From the NCBI GenBank assembly GCA_014860625.1, contig JACZJJ010000159.1, positions 1 through 48,914 on the forward strand: a DNA stretch of 48,914 nucleotides, in the 5' to 3' direction. A model generated the notes under the pieces. That model was given only the letters and a program-made list of their open reading frames with translations. It was not told the DNA's origin and did no database searches. The DNA comes from Bacteroidales bacterium (GTDB lineage: Bacteria > Bacteroidota > Bacteroidia > Bacteroidales > FEN-979). The position numbers were made by a program, and so were the translations under genes. Every line of letters starts with the position of its first letter. The first letter of the stretch is position 1. This document shows positions 1 through 9,542 of this stretch, in pieces.

Positions 1-1
1 G

Positions 2-118
2 TATAAAGAAGGAAACCTCCACCCGGAAAGCAAAAACATCGAAGCCTACTCCCGGAAAACACTAACAGAACATCTATCCTCCATCCTTAACCGTATCACC
101 ATCCAATCCACCCCCTAA
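2..118 (+). CDS. C-terminal fragment of an unidentified protein, cut by the window edge
   Basis: An open frame runs in from the left edge without a start and ends at TAA (116-118), leaving 38 residues. The fragment is hydrophilic and ends in a probable amphipathic helix (AYSRKTLTEHLSSILNRI). I do not recognise the family. Being the true end of an upstream gene fits the short convergent gap to the MATE gene, but the fragment alone is weak evidence. Confidence 0.5.
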   Translation, partial: YKEGNLHPESKNIEAYSRKTLTEHLSSILNRITIQSTP

Positions 119-122
119 TTCC

Positions 123-162
123 CTACCTTCCTACCTTCCTACCTTCCTGCCTTCCTGCCTAT
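123..162. repeat. Tandem octamer repeat (CTACCTTC)n
   Basis: Three perfect head-to-tail copies of CTACCTTC (123-130, 131-138, 139-146) are followed by CTGCCTTC (147-154) and a decayed copy. The array fills most of the 48-base gap between two convergent genes and stops a few bases before the MATE stop codon. It has no visible dyad, so it is not a hairpin terminator. Confidence 0.8.
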
Positions 163-166
163 CTTC

Positions 167-1534
167 CTACTCCTCCACTCTCCTGCCTCTTTCATCATAC
201 TTCACCACCACCTTGCTCTTCCAACTTCCTGAGAAATAATAAATGCCGGCAAGAACCACCCCGATCAACCATCCTGAAGGGATCGACCAGAAAACACCGG
301 ATAACCCAATCTCAGCGATTCCCGAAAGCAGGAATGCCACCGGAACCCTTACGGCCCATAGTGCGAGAAGCGTGATGATCATCGGGATAAACGTGGCGCC
401 GGCTCCCCGCAGCACTCCATTGAGGATGAACATCGTGGTAAAAAGAATATAAAATGGTCCGACGATTCTCAGGTAGGTCTTTCCCAGCGCAATCACTTCG
501 GGGTCGCTGGAAAACATCATCATCAGGTATTCTCCAAAAAAAACAGTCACGACGGAAATGACAACGGCAAACCCGGTAGTCATCAGAAATGTATCCCGAA
601 GTCCTTTTCTGACGCGTTCGGGACGGTTGGCTCCAAGGTTTTGTCCGACGAATGTGCTGAGAGCTGCACTGAAACTCATCGCCGGCATCACCGCAAACAT
701 GTCGATCCGGCCGGCCGCACTGTAAGCGGCATTGGCAACAACCCCGTATTGGTTTACAATCCAATAGAGGGCCAGCATACCGGCTGCAACGAAAGTCTGC
801 TGAAAGCCGGTAGGCAGCCCGATCCGGATACCCTGGTTAAAAATGAGCCGGTCGAATTTCAGGTCGCGGAAAGAGAATTTCAGGAAACTGTGGTACTTGT
901 TCAGGTAGAGGATCTGTGCGATGAACGCAACTGCCTGAGAAAAGACGGTGGCAAATGCCACCCCTTTAATTCCCCAGCCAAAACCGAGGACAAACAGCAG
1001 ATCGAGAAGAATATTCAGGGATACCGATCCCATCAGAAAGTAAAGAGGTGTTTTGGAATCTCCCAGTCCCCGGAGAATGGCGCTGGTTCCATTGTAACCG
1101 AATAAGAAGATCAATCCCGAGAAAAAGATGATCAGAAACAATTTTGCTTGCGGGATGATCTGTGCCGGAAGGTCTACCATCCGGAATATCCAGCCGCTGA
1201 GCAGGATCCCGGCCACGCTGACAATGATCGAAGCAAAAAACACAAATATATAAAGCGTGTTTATAGCCCGTTTTACCCGGTCCATATCCTTCGCTCCGAA
1301 GTATTGAGAGATGATGATGGTAAAGCCCATCGTGATTCCAATGATAAATGAAATCAGCATGAAGATGATGGGAAAGGAGGTCCCCACTGCAGCGAGTGCC
1401 TCATTGCCGATGAACTTGCCCACAATGATGGTATCCACCACATTGTACATCTGCTGGAAAATATTTCCCAATAACATCGGGACGGCAAACCTGAAAATCA
1501 GCTTCCCTTCGCTTCCCTGGCTAAGATCTTTCAT
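167..1534 (-). CDS. MATE family multidrug/cation exporter
   Basis: Inner-membrane exporter of the MATE family, expected to expel cationic drugs or metabolites in exchange for Na+ or H+. The 455-residue length is normal for the family. The N-terminus carries the expected pattern (FAVPMLLGNIFQQMYNVVDT, then a GNEALAAVG segment). About twelve hydrophobic helices fall into two homologous halves, roughly residues 12-220 and 240-440. The C-terminus is a short charged tail. The start is the first ATG of the frame, 19 bases downstream of an exact TACCTTTG -7 box on the minus strand. It is divergent from rnpB. The substrate cannot be inferred from the sequence. Identification to family is secure. Confidence 0.93.
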   Translation of the reverse strand: MKDLSQGSEGKLIFRFAVPMLLGNIFQQMYNVVDTIIVGKFIGNEALAAVGTSFPIIFMLISFIIGITMGFTIIISQYFGAKDMDRVKRAINTLYIFVFFASIIVSVAGILLSGWIFRMVDLPAQIIPQAKLFLIIFFSGLIFLFGYNGTSAILRGLGDSKTPLYFLMGSVSLNILLDLLFVLGFGWGIKGVAFATVFSQAVAFIAQILYLNKYHSFLKFSFRDLKFDRLIFNQGIRIGLPTGFQQTFVAAGMLALYWIVNQYGVVANAAYSAAGRIDMFAVMPAMSFSAALSTFVGQNLGANRPERVRKGLRDTFLMTTGFAVVISVVTVFFGEYLMMMFSSDPEVIALGKTYLRIVGPFYILFTTMFILNGVLRGAGATFIPMIITLLALWAVRVPVAFLLSGIAEIGLSGVFWSIPSGWLIGVVLAGIYYFSGSWKSKVVVKYDERGRRVEE

Positions 1535-1553
1535 GATGGTTTTTGGAGAGGCG

Positions 1554-1561
1554 CAAAGGTA
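1554..1561 (-). promoter_or_regulatory. -7 box (TACCTTTG) of the MATE gene
   Basis: Exact match to the Bacteroidetes housekeeping -7 element TAnnTTTG, read on the minus strand, 19 bases before the MATE ATG. It lies back-to-back with the rnpB promoter. Confidence 0.7.
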
Positions 1562-1583
1562 GGCAATTGTGGTTGATTTGTGC

Positions 1584-1591
1584 TATCTTTG
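1584..1591 (+). promoter_or_regulatory. -7 box (TATCTTTG) of rnpB
   Basis: Exact TAnnTTTG match ending 5 bases before the 5' strand of helix P1 of the RNase P RNA. This is the spacing expected if transcription starts at the mature 5' end. No good -33 TTTG is visible at the usual distance. Confidence 0.75.
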
Positions 1592-1596
1592 CATAC

Positions 1597-1992
1597 CAGC
1601 AGTTCGTTCTGTCGCTCCGGGAAGATGTATCCAGTGGAATCGTTCTTCCGGGGAGGAAAGTCGGGACAACAGAGAGCACCATGCTTCCTAACAGGAAGGG
1701 ATCCGGGAAACCGGATTACAGCAAGTGCCACAGAAAATTACCGCCTTTGAAAGGGCAACCTTTCAAAGGTAAGGGTGAAAACGCGGTGTAAGAGACCACG
1801 ATCCCGGATGGCAACATCCGGAATGGGTAAACCTCATGGGTTGAAAGACCATGTACATCCCGCTGATGCAAATCACCTGGCTGCTCGCCGGGGCCGCAAG
1901 GCGACGGGAGGGGTAGGTCGCAAAAACCGGTTGGTGACAGCCGGTTCAGATAAATGACAGATTAAAACAGAATCCTGCTTACTGAACTGCTG
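1597..1992 (+). ncRNA. rnpB: RNase P RNA, bacterial type A
   Basis: Catalytic RNA of ribonuclease P, which removes 5' leaders from precursor tRNAs. The conserved core is readable in order: GAGGAAAGTC (1653-1662, 5' strand of P4), the ACAGAGAGCACC block, GCAAGTGCCACAGAAA (from 1721), a GTAAGGGTGAAA block near 1770, and CAGATAAATGAC (about 1946-1957), the 3' strand of P4. The ends pair: CAGCAGTTC (1597-1605) is the exact complement of GAACTGCTG (1984-1992), forming P1. The length of about 396 nt is typical. A run of nine T follows P1 directly. Two apparent reading frames crossing this gene (1543-1791 and 1775-1957) are chance. Confidence 0.97.
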
Positions 1993-2001
1993 TTTTTTTT
2001 T
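1984..2001 (+). terminator. 3' end and U-tract of rnpB
   Basis: The 3' strand of P1 (GAACTGCTG) is followed at once by nine T. I see no strong local hairpin, so termination seems to rely on the U-tract and on P1, whose partner strand is about 380 nt upstream. Confidence 0.6.
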
Positions 2002-2013
2002 AACTTGAACTGC

Positions 2014-3060
2014 ATGAAAATCGTTTCTGTAATCGGGGCGCGTCCCCAGTTTGTCAAAGCGGCTACCATCTCCCGTGTCATCGGGACTCGCGCTGATATC
2101 CGGGAAGTCATTTTACATACCGGACAACATTACGATGAGAACATGTCGAAGCTCTTTTTTGAAGAGCTGAACATCCCGGAGCCCGATTACAACCTGGGTG
2201 TTGGATCAGGAAGCCATGCCGTTCAAACAGGAAAAATGCTCGAAGGCATCGAAACCATCCTGTTGAGAGAGAAACCCGACTGGACCCTCCTCTTCGGAGA
2301 TACGAATTCAACCGTTGCCGGAGCGTTGGCCGCTACAAAGCTGCATATTCCGGTGGCACATGTGGAAGCCGGACTGAGAAGCTTTAACAGAATCATGCCG
2401 GAAGAGATCAACCGGGTCGTCACCGACAGGATCTCTGACCTGCTCTTTGCCCCAACCGAGACAGCCATGACAAACCTGCGCAATGAAGGGTTGGCCGATG
2501 TAACCCGGTTCACAGGCGACGTGATGTACGATTCAGTTCTCTATTATCGTGGGATCGTGGAACAAGACCCGGCAACTTATGCCATGCGGGATCTGCCCGA
2601 AGAGTTCCTGCTGGCAACCATTCACAGAGCCGAAAACACCGACCATCCGCAACAAATAGAAAATATCCTGAAAGCAATCAGGGGACTCCATTATCCCGTG
2701 CTGCTTCCAATCCATCCACGCACAAAAAAAATCATCTCCCGGTTCTCTATTCCAGAAAACCTGCATCTTATAGAACCTGTAGGGTATCTGATGATGCTCT
2801 CTCTCATCCTGAAAGCAAGGAAAGTTCTGACCGATTCAGGCGGACTTCAGAAAGAGGCCTACTTCCTGGGAACACCCTGTGTCACACTCCGCACTGAAAC
2901 CGAGTGGGTGGAGACCGTTCACGATGGCTGGAATACGATCACCGCAACCGATTCGGAAAAAATCATCCTGGCTGTTCAGCTACCCCTCCCAAAAGTCCCG
3001 CAAACAAAGGCGTTCGGGAATGGGAAGGCAGCTGAAATCATCGTGGGTTTATTCACTTAA
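2014..3060 (+). CDS. wecB: UDP-N-acetylglucosamine 2-epimerase (non-hydrolysing)
   Basis: Interconverts UDP-GlcNAc and UDP-ManNAc in the cytoplasm, supplying ManNAc-type sugars for surface polysaccharide. The 348 residues show the family landmarks: GARPQFVKAA at the N-terminus, TGQHYDENMS, GDTNSTVAGA, HVEAGLRS, PEEINRVVTD, IHRAENTD and the C-terminal nucleotide-binding stretch SGGLQKEAYFLGTP. I chose the ATG at 2014 (MKIVSVIGARPQ) over an in-frame TTG at 2005, because family members start directly with this strand. The start lies only 12 bases beyond the rnpB T-run and no separate promoter is obvious, so some transcription may come from rnpB read-through. No polysaccharide cluster surrounds it. 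Confidence 0.94.
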   Translation: MKIVSVIGARPQFVKAATISRVIGTRADIREVILHTGQHYDENMSKLFFEELNIPEPDYNLGVGSGSHAVQTGKMLEGIETILLREKPDWTLLFGDTNSTVAGALAATKLHIPVAHVEAGLRSFNRIMPEEINRVVTDRISDLLFAPTETAMTNLRNEGLADVTRFTGDVMYDSVLYYRGIVEQDPATYAMRDLPEEFLLATIHRAENTDHPQQIENILKAIRGLHYPVLLPIHPRTKKIISRFSIPENLHLIEPVGYLMMLSLILKARKVLTDSGGLQKEAYFLGTPCVTLRTETEWVETVHDGWNTITATDSEKIILAVQLPLPKVPQTKAFGNGKAAEIIVGLFT

Positions 3061-3122
3061 ACCTGTTGATAAAAACCTTGATTTTACGGCTGTTTTCCGG
3101 TATTCCGTATCACTTTTTTTCG

Positions 3123-3130
3123 TACATTTG
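3123..3130 (+). promoter_or_regulatory. -7 box (TACATTTG) of gyrB
   Basis: Exact TAnnTTTG match ending 33 bases before the gyrB ATG. A -33 TTTG at the expected distance is not clear. Confidence 0.65.
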
Positions 3131-3157
3131 TATAGTTTGATTTATTTATATAACTAG

Positions 3158-5125
<1,968 letters not shown>

Positions 5126-5139
5126 TCTAACGTTTTTTC

Positions 5140-5170
5140 TTGCTGGTCTGCCTTTTTGAACTTATATTTG
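5140..5170 (+). promoter_or_regulatory. Promoter of the export operon (TTG - 20 bp - TATATTTG)
   Basis: Exact -7 box TATATTTG at 5163-5170, with a TTG at 5140-5142 separated by 20 bases. This is the best two-element Bacteroidetes promoter in the window. It precedes the adaptor ATG by 21 bases. Confidence 0.75.
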
Positions 5171-5191
5171 TGCGTCTAACATATCTTTCCT

Positions 5192-6598
5192 ATGACAACA
5201 AGACGGTACGCTTACATTTTTGGCGGAATTATTATTCTGGCAATCATCCTTTTCTTCATTTTTTCCAAATCTGAGAAAACTCAGGAGATTTACGTTCAGG
5301 GCAAATTCGGCAGTTTCCCCATTGAAGTTACAACCACAGGAGAATTGCAGGCAAAGAGCTCTGAAAAGATCTACGGTCCTGAAGGATTGCGACAGATTAG
5401 AGTATACCAGACCAAAATTGAGGATATCATTCCGGATGGTACCGTCGTAGACTCAGGTCAGTATGTTGCTACTCTCGATCGAACGGAGATCACCAATAAG
5501 ATCAAAGATGAAGAGACGAACCTGGAAAAGTATGAATCACAGCTGATCAAGACAAAACTGGATACATCACTCGAACTCAGGAATGCCCGCGATGAACTGA
5601 TCAACTTAACCTACAACCTCGAAGAGAAAAAGATTGCGCTTGAACAATCTAAATACGAGCCACCCGCCACCATTCGGCAAGTGGAAATCGATCTTGAAAA
5701 AGGTGAGCGTGCGCTCTCCCAGGCTGAAAAGAATTACAAGCTACGGTATGCGAAAGCCGTTGCCACGATGAACGAGGTCAATGCCGAGTATAATACAGCA
5801 CAGCGCAAACTGGATGAGATGACGAAAGTGCTGGGACAATTTACTGTCATGGCGCCTAAATCAGGTATGGTCATCTATCGCAGAAGCTGGGATGGAAGCA
5901 AAATGGGCATCGGAGCGACCATAAGTGCTTGGGATCCTGTTGTGGCAGAGCTGCCGGATCTCTCAAAAATGATTTCAAAAACGTACGTGAACGAGATTGA
6001 CATCAGCAAGGTAAAAGCCGGCCAAATGGTTGAGATTGGGATCGATGCATTCCCGGATAAGAAATTCACGGGAACAGTTACGGAGGTTGCCAATATCGGA
6101 GAACAGCTCCAGGGAACCAACGCGAAAGTGTTTGAGGTGAAAATTCTGGTAAATGAATTTGACTCCATCCTTCGTCCCTCCATGACCACAAAAAATACCA
6201 TTCTCACCGCTACCATCGACAGCGTCTTGTCTATTCCGTTAGAATCTGTTTTCAATAATGACAGCATTACGTTTGTTTATAAAAAAGACGGATCCCTGGT
6301 TAAACAACAGGTAATATTAGGTCAGAGCAATTACGATGAGATCATCGTAAAAGAGGGACTCAACTCGGAGGATAAAATACTCCTCCTGCCTCCTGAGACT
6401 GATGAAGGAATAGATATCATCATGCTTGCACCGGAAATTGTTGAAAAATACAACCCAAAGAAAGATACTGTTCAAAACAGTGATATTCCCCCTAAAGATT
6501 CGATCAAAGGTGGTCGAATGAAAATGATGGAAGGTGGGAAAAAATCCAATCCGGGAAACAGACCTTCTGGAGATCGTCAAAGAAGACCTGGCAACTAA
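5192..6598 (+). CDS. Periplasmic adaptor (membrane fusion protein, HlyD/MacA type) of an efflux system
   Basis: Links an inner-membrane transporter to an outer-membrane channel. The 468 residues have one N-terminal membrane anchor (about 6-25) and no lipobox. A split barrel-sandwich (lipoyl-like) region follows (GTVVDSGQYVATLDRTE and later FTVMAPKSGMVIYRR). Between its halves lies a long charged alpha-hairpin coiled coil (about residues 105-215). Beta-barrel (KVKAGQMVEIGIDAFPDK) and membrane-proximal domains come next. The C-terminal 40 residues are a basic, Pro/Gly-rich tail. It is first in an operon with a MacB-type permease (27-base gap) and a TolC-like channel (12-base gap). Family assignment is firm; the substrate is unknown. 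Confidence 0.9.
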   Translation: MTTRRYAYIFGGIIILAIILFFIFSKSEKTQEIYVQGKFGSFPIEVTTTGELQAKSSEKIYGPEGLRQIRVYQTKIEDIIPDGTVVDSGQYVATLDRTEITNKIKDEETNLEKYESQLIKTKLDTSLELRNARDELINLTYNLEEKKIALEQSKYEPPATIRQVEIDLEKGERALSQAEKNYKLRYAKAVATMNEVNAEYNTAQRKLDEMTKVLGQFTVMAPKSGMVIYRRSWDGSKMGIGATISAWDPVVAELPDLSKMISKTYVNEIDISKVKAGQMVEIGIDAFPDKKFTGTVTEVANIGEQLQGTNAKVFEVKILVNEFDSILRPSMTTKNTILTATIDSVLSIPLESVFNNDSITFVYKKDGSLVKQQVILGQSNYDEIIVKEGLNSEDKILLLPPETDEGIDIIMLAPEIVEKYNPKKDTVQNSDIPPKDSIKGGRMKMMEGGKKSNPGNRPSGDRQRRPGN

Positions 6599-6625
6599 CC
6601 GTATTCATTTTTTATACTGACGCCT

Positions 6626-8005
6626 GTGTTCGAAAGATACAAATACCTTCTCAATATTGCCCTGGAAGCAGTATTCCTGAATAAATTCCGATCCATGCTT
6701 ACAGCCCTGGGGATTATTTTCGGAGTGGCTGCTGTAATTGCCATGATGGCAATTGGCGCCGGGGCGCAGAAGGAGATTCTTGATCAGATGAAACTGGTAG
6801 GGGTAAACAACATCATCATTACACCAAAACCTGATAAAGGAACGGGATCGGGATCGGGCTCCGAAGATGAATCATCGGGAGATCAGGATGTTGGGATCCG
6901 GCAGGAACAAAAACGGTTTACGCCTGGCCTTACCTTGAAGGATGCAGAAAGCATCAGAAACATTATCCCAACAGTTGAACGGGTTAGCCCCGAGATTATC
7001 TACGAAACGGAAGTGATGAAAGATGGAAGGCGAATTTCTACCAAACTCACAGGAGTTACGCCCGATTTTTTTGCTGTTTTCGGTCTCGATCTCCAGGAAG
7101 GCGATATGTTTAACCAGGAGCAGATGCGGGAAGGCATTGCCGTCTGCATCATTGGTCCATCAATCAAATCGCGCTTCTTCCCAAAGGAAAATCCGATTGG
7201 AAAGGAGATCAAGTGTGGCCATATTTGGTTGCGCGTGATTGGTGTCCTCAAGAAGCAGGAGATCAATCAATCCGCTGTTGACAACCTCGGCATCTCCGAT
7301 TACAACAATACCATTTATGCTCCCATACAAACCATTCTCAGAAGGTATAAAGACCGTGCACTGGTAACATCATCGTCAATCAGAGGAGGTGGAGGAATGT
7401 TTTTCGGTGGAGATTTTGCTATCTCTTATGGAGGATCACAGGATGACGTTGAAAAAAATCAGATCGATAAAATCGTAGTCCAGGTCCGGGAGAGTTCAAT
7501 GATAAGCCCTACTACTGAAATCCTGAGTCGAATGATCGCCAGGCGTCATATGGGAGTATCTGATATCGAGATAAAAGTTCCGGAACTCCTGCTTCGACAG
7601 GAACAACGTACCAAAGATATCTTCAATATTGTTCTGGGTGCAATTGCCAGTATCTCATTGCTCGTAGGGGGTATTGGCATCATGAATATCATGCTCGCTT
7701 CTGTGATGGAACGAATCAAGGAGATCGGAATCCGCCAGGCTATCGGTGCTACCAAAAAGGATATTGTATTCCAGTTCCTCGCCGAAGCTATTATTCTCAG
7801 TATTACCGGTGGATTTATTGGCATCATCCTGGGACTGGCATTTTCAAAAATCATTATGCATTTCGCAGGGATCCTGACAATCATCTCACCTGCCTCTATA
7901 TTAATATCTTTTGGAGTCTCCGTCACCGTAGGAATTGTATTCGGATATATGCCTGCAAAACGTGCTGCTATGCATGATCCTGTTGTTTCTCTAAGACATG
8001 AATAA
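6626..8005 (+). CDS. ABC transporter permease, MacB/FtsX type, without fused ATPase
   Basis: Inner-membrane permease of a MacAB-like exporter. The 459 residues show the MacB_PCD plus FtsX layout. An N-terminal helix (FLNKFRSMLTALGIIFGVAAV) is followed by a large periplasmic domain (about residues 45-320) and three C-terminal helices, beginning at the GGIGIMNIMLASVMERIKEIG signature that couples to an ATPase. The usual ending PVVSLRHE is present. The start is GTG at 6626; no ATG suits the N-terminus. The periplasmic domain carries two low-complexity inserts, a Gly/Ser/acidic stretch near residue 75 and a Gly-rich stretch near residue 255. No nucleotide-binding domain is fused to it or encoded next to it. 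Confidence 0.9.
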   Translation: MFERYKYLLNIALEAVFLNKFRSMLTALGIIFGVAAVIAMMAIGAGAQKEILDQMKLVGVNNIIITPKPDKGTGSGSGSEDESSGDQDVGIRQEQKRFTPGLTLKDAESIRNIIPTVERVSPEIIYETEVMKDGRRISTKLTGVTPDFFAVFGLDLQEGDMFNQEQMREGIAVCIIGPSIKSRFFPKENPIGKEIKCGHIWLRVIGVLKKQEINQSAVDNLGISDYNNTIYAPIQTILRRYKDRALVTSSSIRGGGGMFFGGDFAISYGGSQDDVEKNQIDKIVVQVRESSMISPTTEILSRMIARRHMGVSDIEIKVPELLLRQEQRTKDIFNIVLGAIASISLLVGGIGIMNIMLASVMERIKEIGIRQAIGATKKDIVFQFLAEAIILSITGGFIGIILGLAFSKIIMHFAGILTIISPASILISFGVSVTVGIVFGYMPAKRAAMHDPVVSLRHE

Positions 8006-8017
8006 CAGAATTTAACC

Positions 8018-9514
8018 ATGAAAAAATTTCTTTATCTCGCCATACTATCATTCATTTCAGGCATCACTGTCCAATCTTCCATGGCACAACTGCAGGACCG
8101 CAGACTTACTCTCCAGGATGCTATAGAGATCGCCAAAGATCAGTCGCCTGACGCGCTGAACTCAAAACATAATTTTCGGGCAAGCTTTTGGGAATTTAAA
8201 TCCTTTAAAGCCAGCTATCTTCCCTCTTTAGGCCTCAGTGGCACCATCCCGCGTTTTAACCGGTCGATCTCGCAGCAAACTGACTTTAACACCGGCCAAC
8301 AGGTGTTTGTCCCTCAGCAATTTATAAGTGCAGAAGGGAATCTTGCCGTTTCTCAGTTGATCGGATTTACCGGAGGCAGAATCTACCTCAGTTCCGGTCT
8401 GGAAGCCATTTACAACATCACTGATTCTTCTGTCAACTCTTCGTTTCTTTCCACTCCTGTTAATCTTGGACTTAGCCAGCCTATTTTTGAATTTAATCAG
8501 TTCAAGTGGGACAGGAAGATAGAACCCATCAAGTATAGCCAAGCCAAACAGAAATACCTCGAAGATGTTGAACAGATCAATATTACAACTACCAACTATT
8601 TCTTCAACCTCCTCAACGCACAGGTAGACCTGAAAATTGCATATATCAATGTATCCAACTATGACACCCTCTACCAGATCGCAAAAGGAAGATACCAATT
8701 GGGCAAAATCGCCGAAACCGATTTGTTGTTATTAGAGCTCAATTATCTTAAAGCCCAGGCAGCCTTTGAAAATGCTGAGTTAGATCTGGAGAATTCACTC
8801 TTCAGATTTAAATCCTATTTGAGGATCAAGGATACAATCCCGATACAACTAATTCCACCCACGGATGTCTCGTTTTTTATTATTAATCCTGAAGAAGCTG
8901 TCACGTTGGCTCAACAAAACTCTTCTACTTATATTGGATATCAAAAGCGACTGCTTGAAGCTGCAATGACGGTAAACAGAGCAAAGCTTGAAGGAAGGTT
9001 TGATGCCAACCTCACAGCCATCGTTGGACTTACCAAAAATGCCTCAACGTTGGGAGGGTCGTATCAAAATCCGCTTGATCAACAGCAGGTTTCGTTAGGT
9101 ATTGCGATCCCCATCTATGACTGGGGAGTTGCCCGCGGGAGAATCAAGATGGCCCAATCAAAAGAGGAGATCGAAAAAACTGCGATAGAACAGGAGACGA
9201 TAGACTTTCGCCAAAACATTGTCTTGCAGGTAGCCCAGTTTAATATGCAGAAGAGCCAGGTGACCATTGCTGCAAAATCAGATACAGTTGCAAAGAAAAA
9301 CTTTGATGTGTCTAAAGGGCGGTATCTCATTGGTAAATTAACCAACATCCTGGATCTGAACAATGCTCAGATTCAGGCTGATAATTCACAGGTTAACTAT
9401 TACAGGGCGTTGCAAACATACTGGAGAAACTATTTTGAACTTCGTAAACTAACCCTCTTTGATTTCATGGAAAATCGCCCTATTCAGTTTAGCTTTGATG
9501 ACATTCAGCTTTAG
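8018..9514 (+). CDS. TolC family outer-membrane efflux channel
   Basis: Outer-membrane exit duct for the adaptor-permease pair upstream. The 498 residues begin with a signal peptide (MKKFLYLAILSFISG, cleavage near SMA-Q at about residue 23). Two OEP repeats follow, with long coiled-coil helices (for example residues 185-265 and 385-470) and the usual first helix motif LTLQDAIEIAKDQSPDAL. The start ATG is 12 bases after the permease stop, so it is co-transcribed. Nothing is missing at either end. Confidence 0.9.
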   Translation: MKKFLYLAILSFISGITVQSSMAQLQDRRLTLQDAIEIAKDQSPDALNSKHNFRASFWEFKSFKASYLPSLGLSGTIPRFNRSISQQTDFNTGQQVFVPQQFISAEGNLAVSQLIGFTGGRIYLSSGLEAIYNITDSSVNSSFLSTPVNLGLSQPIFEFNQFKWDRKIEPIKYSQAKQKYLEDVEQINITTTNYFFNLLNAQVDLKIAYINVSNYDTLYQIAKGRYQLGKIAETDLLLLELNYLKAQAAFENAELDLENSLFRFKSYLRIKDTIPIQLIPPTDVSFFIINPEEAVTLAQQNSSTYIGYQKRLLEAAMTVNRAKLEGRFDANLTAIVGLTKNASTLGGSYQNPLDQQQVSLGIAIPIYDWGVARGRIKMAQSKEEIEKTAIEQETIDFRQNIVLQVAQFNMQKSQVTIAAKSDTVAKKNFDVSKGRYLIGKLTNILDLNNAQIQADNSQVNYYRALQTYWRNYFELRKLTLFDFMENRPIQFSFDDIQL

Positions 9515-9542
9515 CCATTGCATCTGGTCATAAGAGACTGAT

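Noticed and set aside
1543-1957. Two overlapping plus-strand reading frames (1543-1791 and 1775-1957)
   Set aside because: They lie within the RNase P RNA gene, whose conserved core and P1 pairing are clear; no protein signature.
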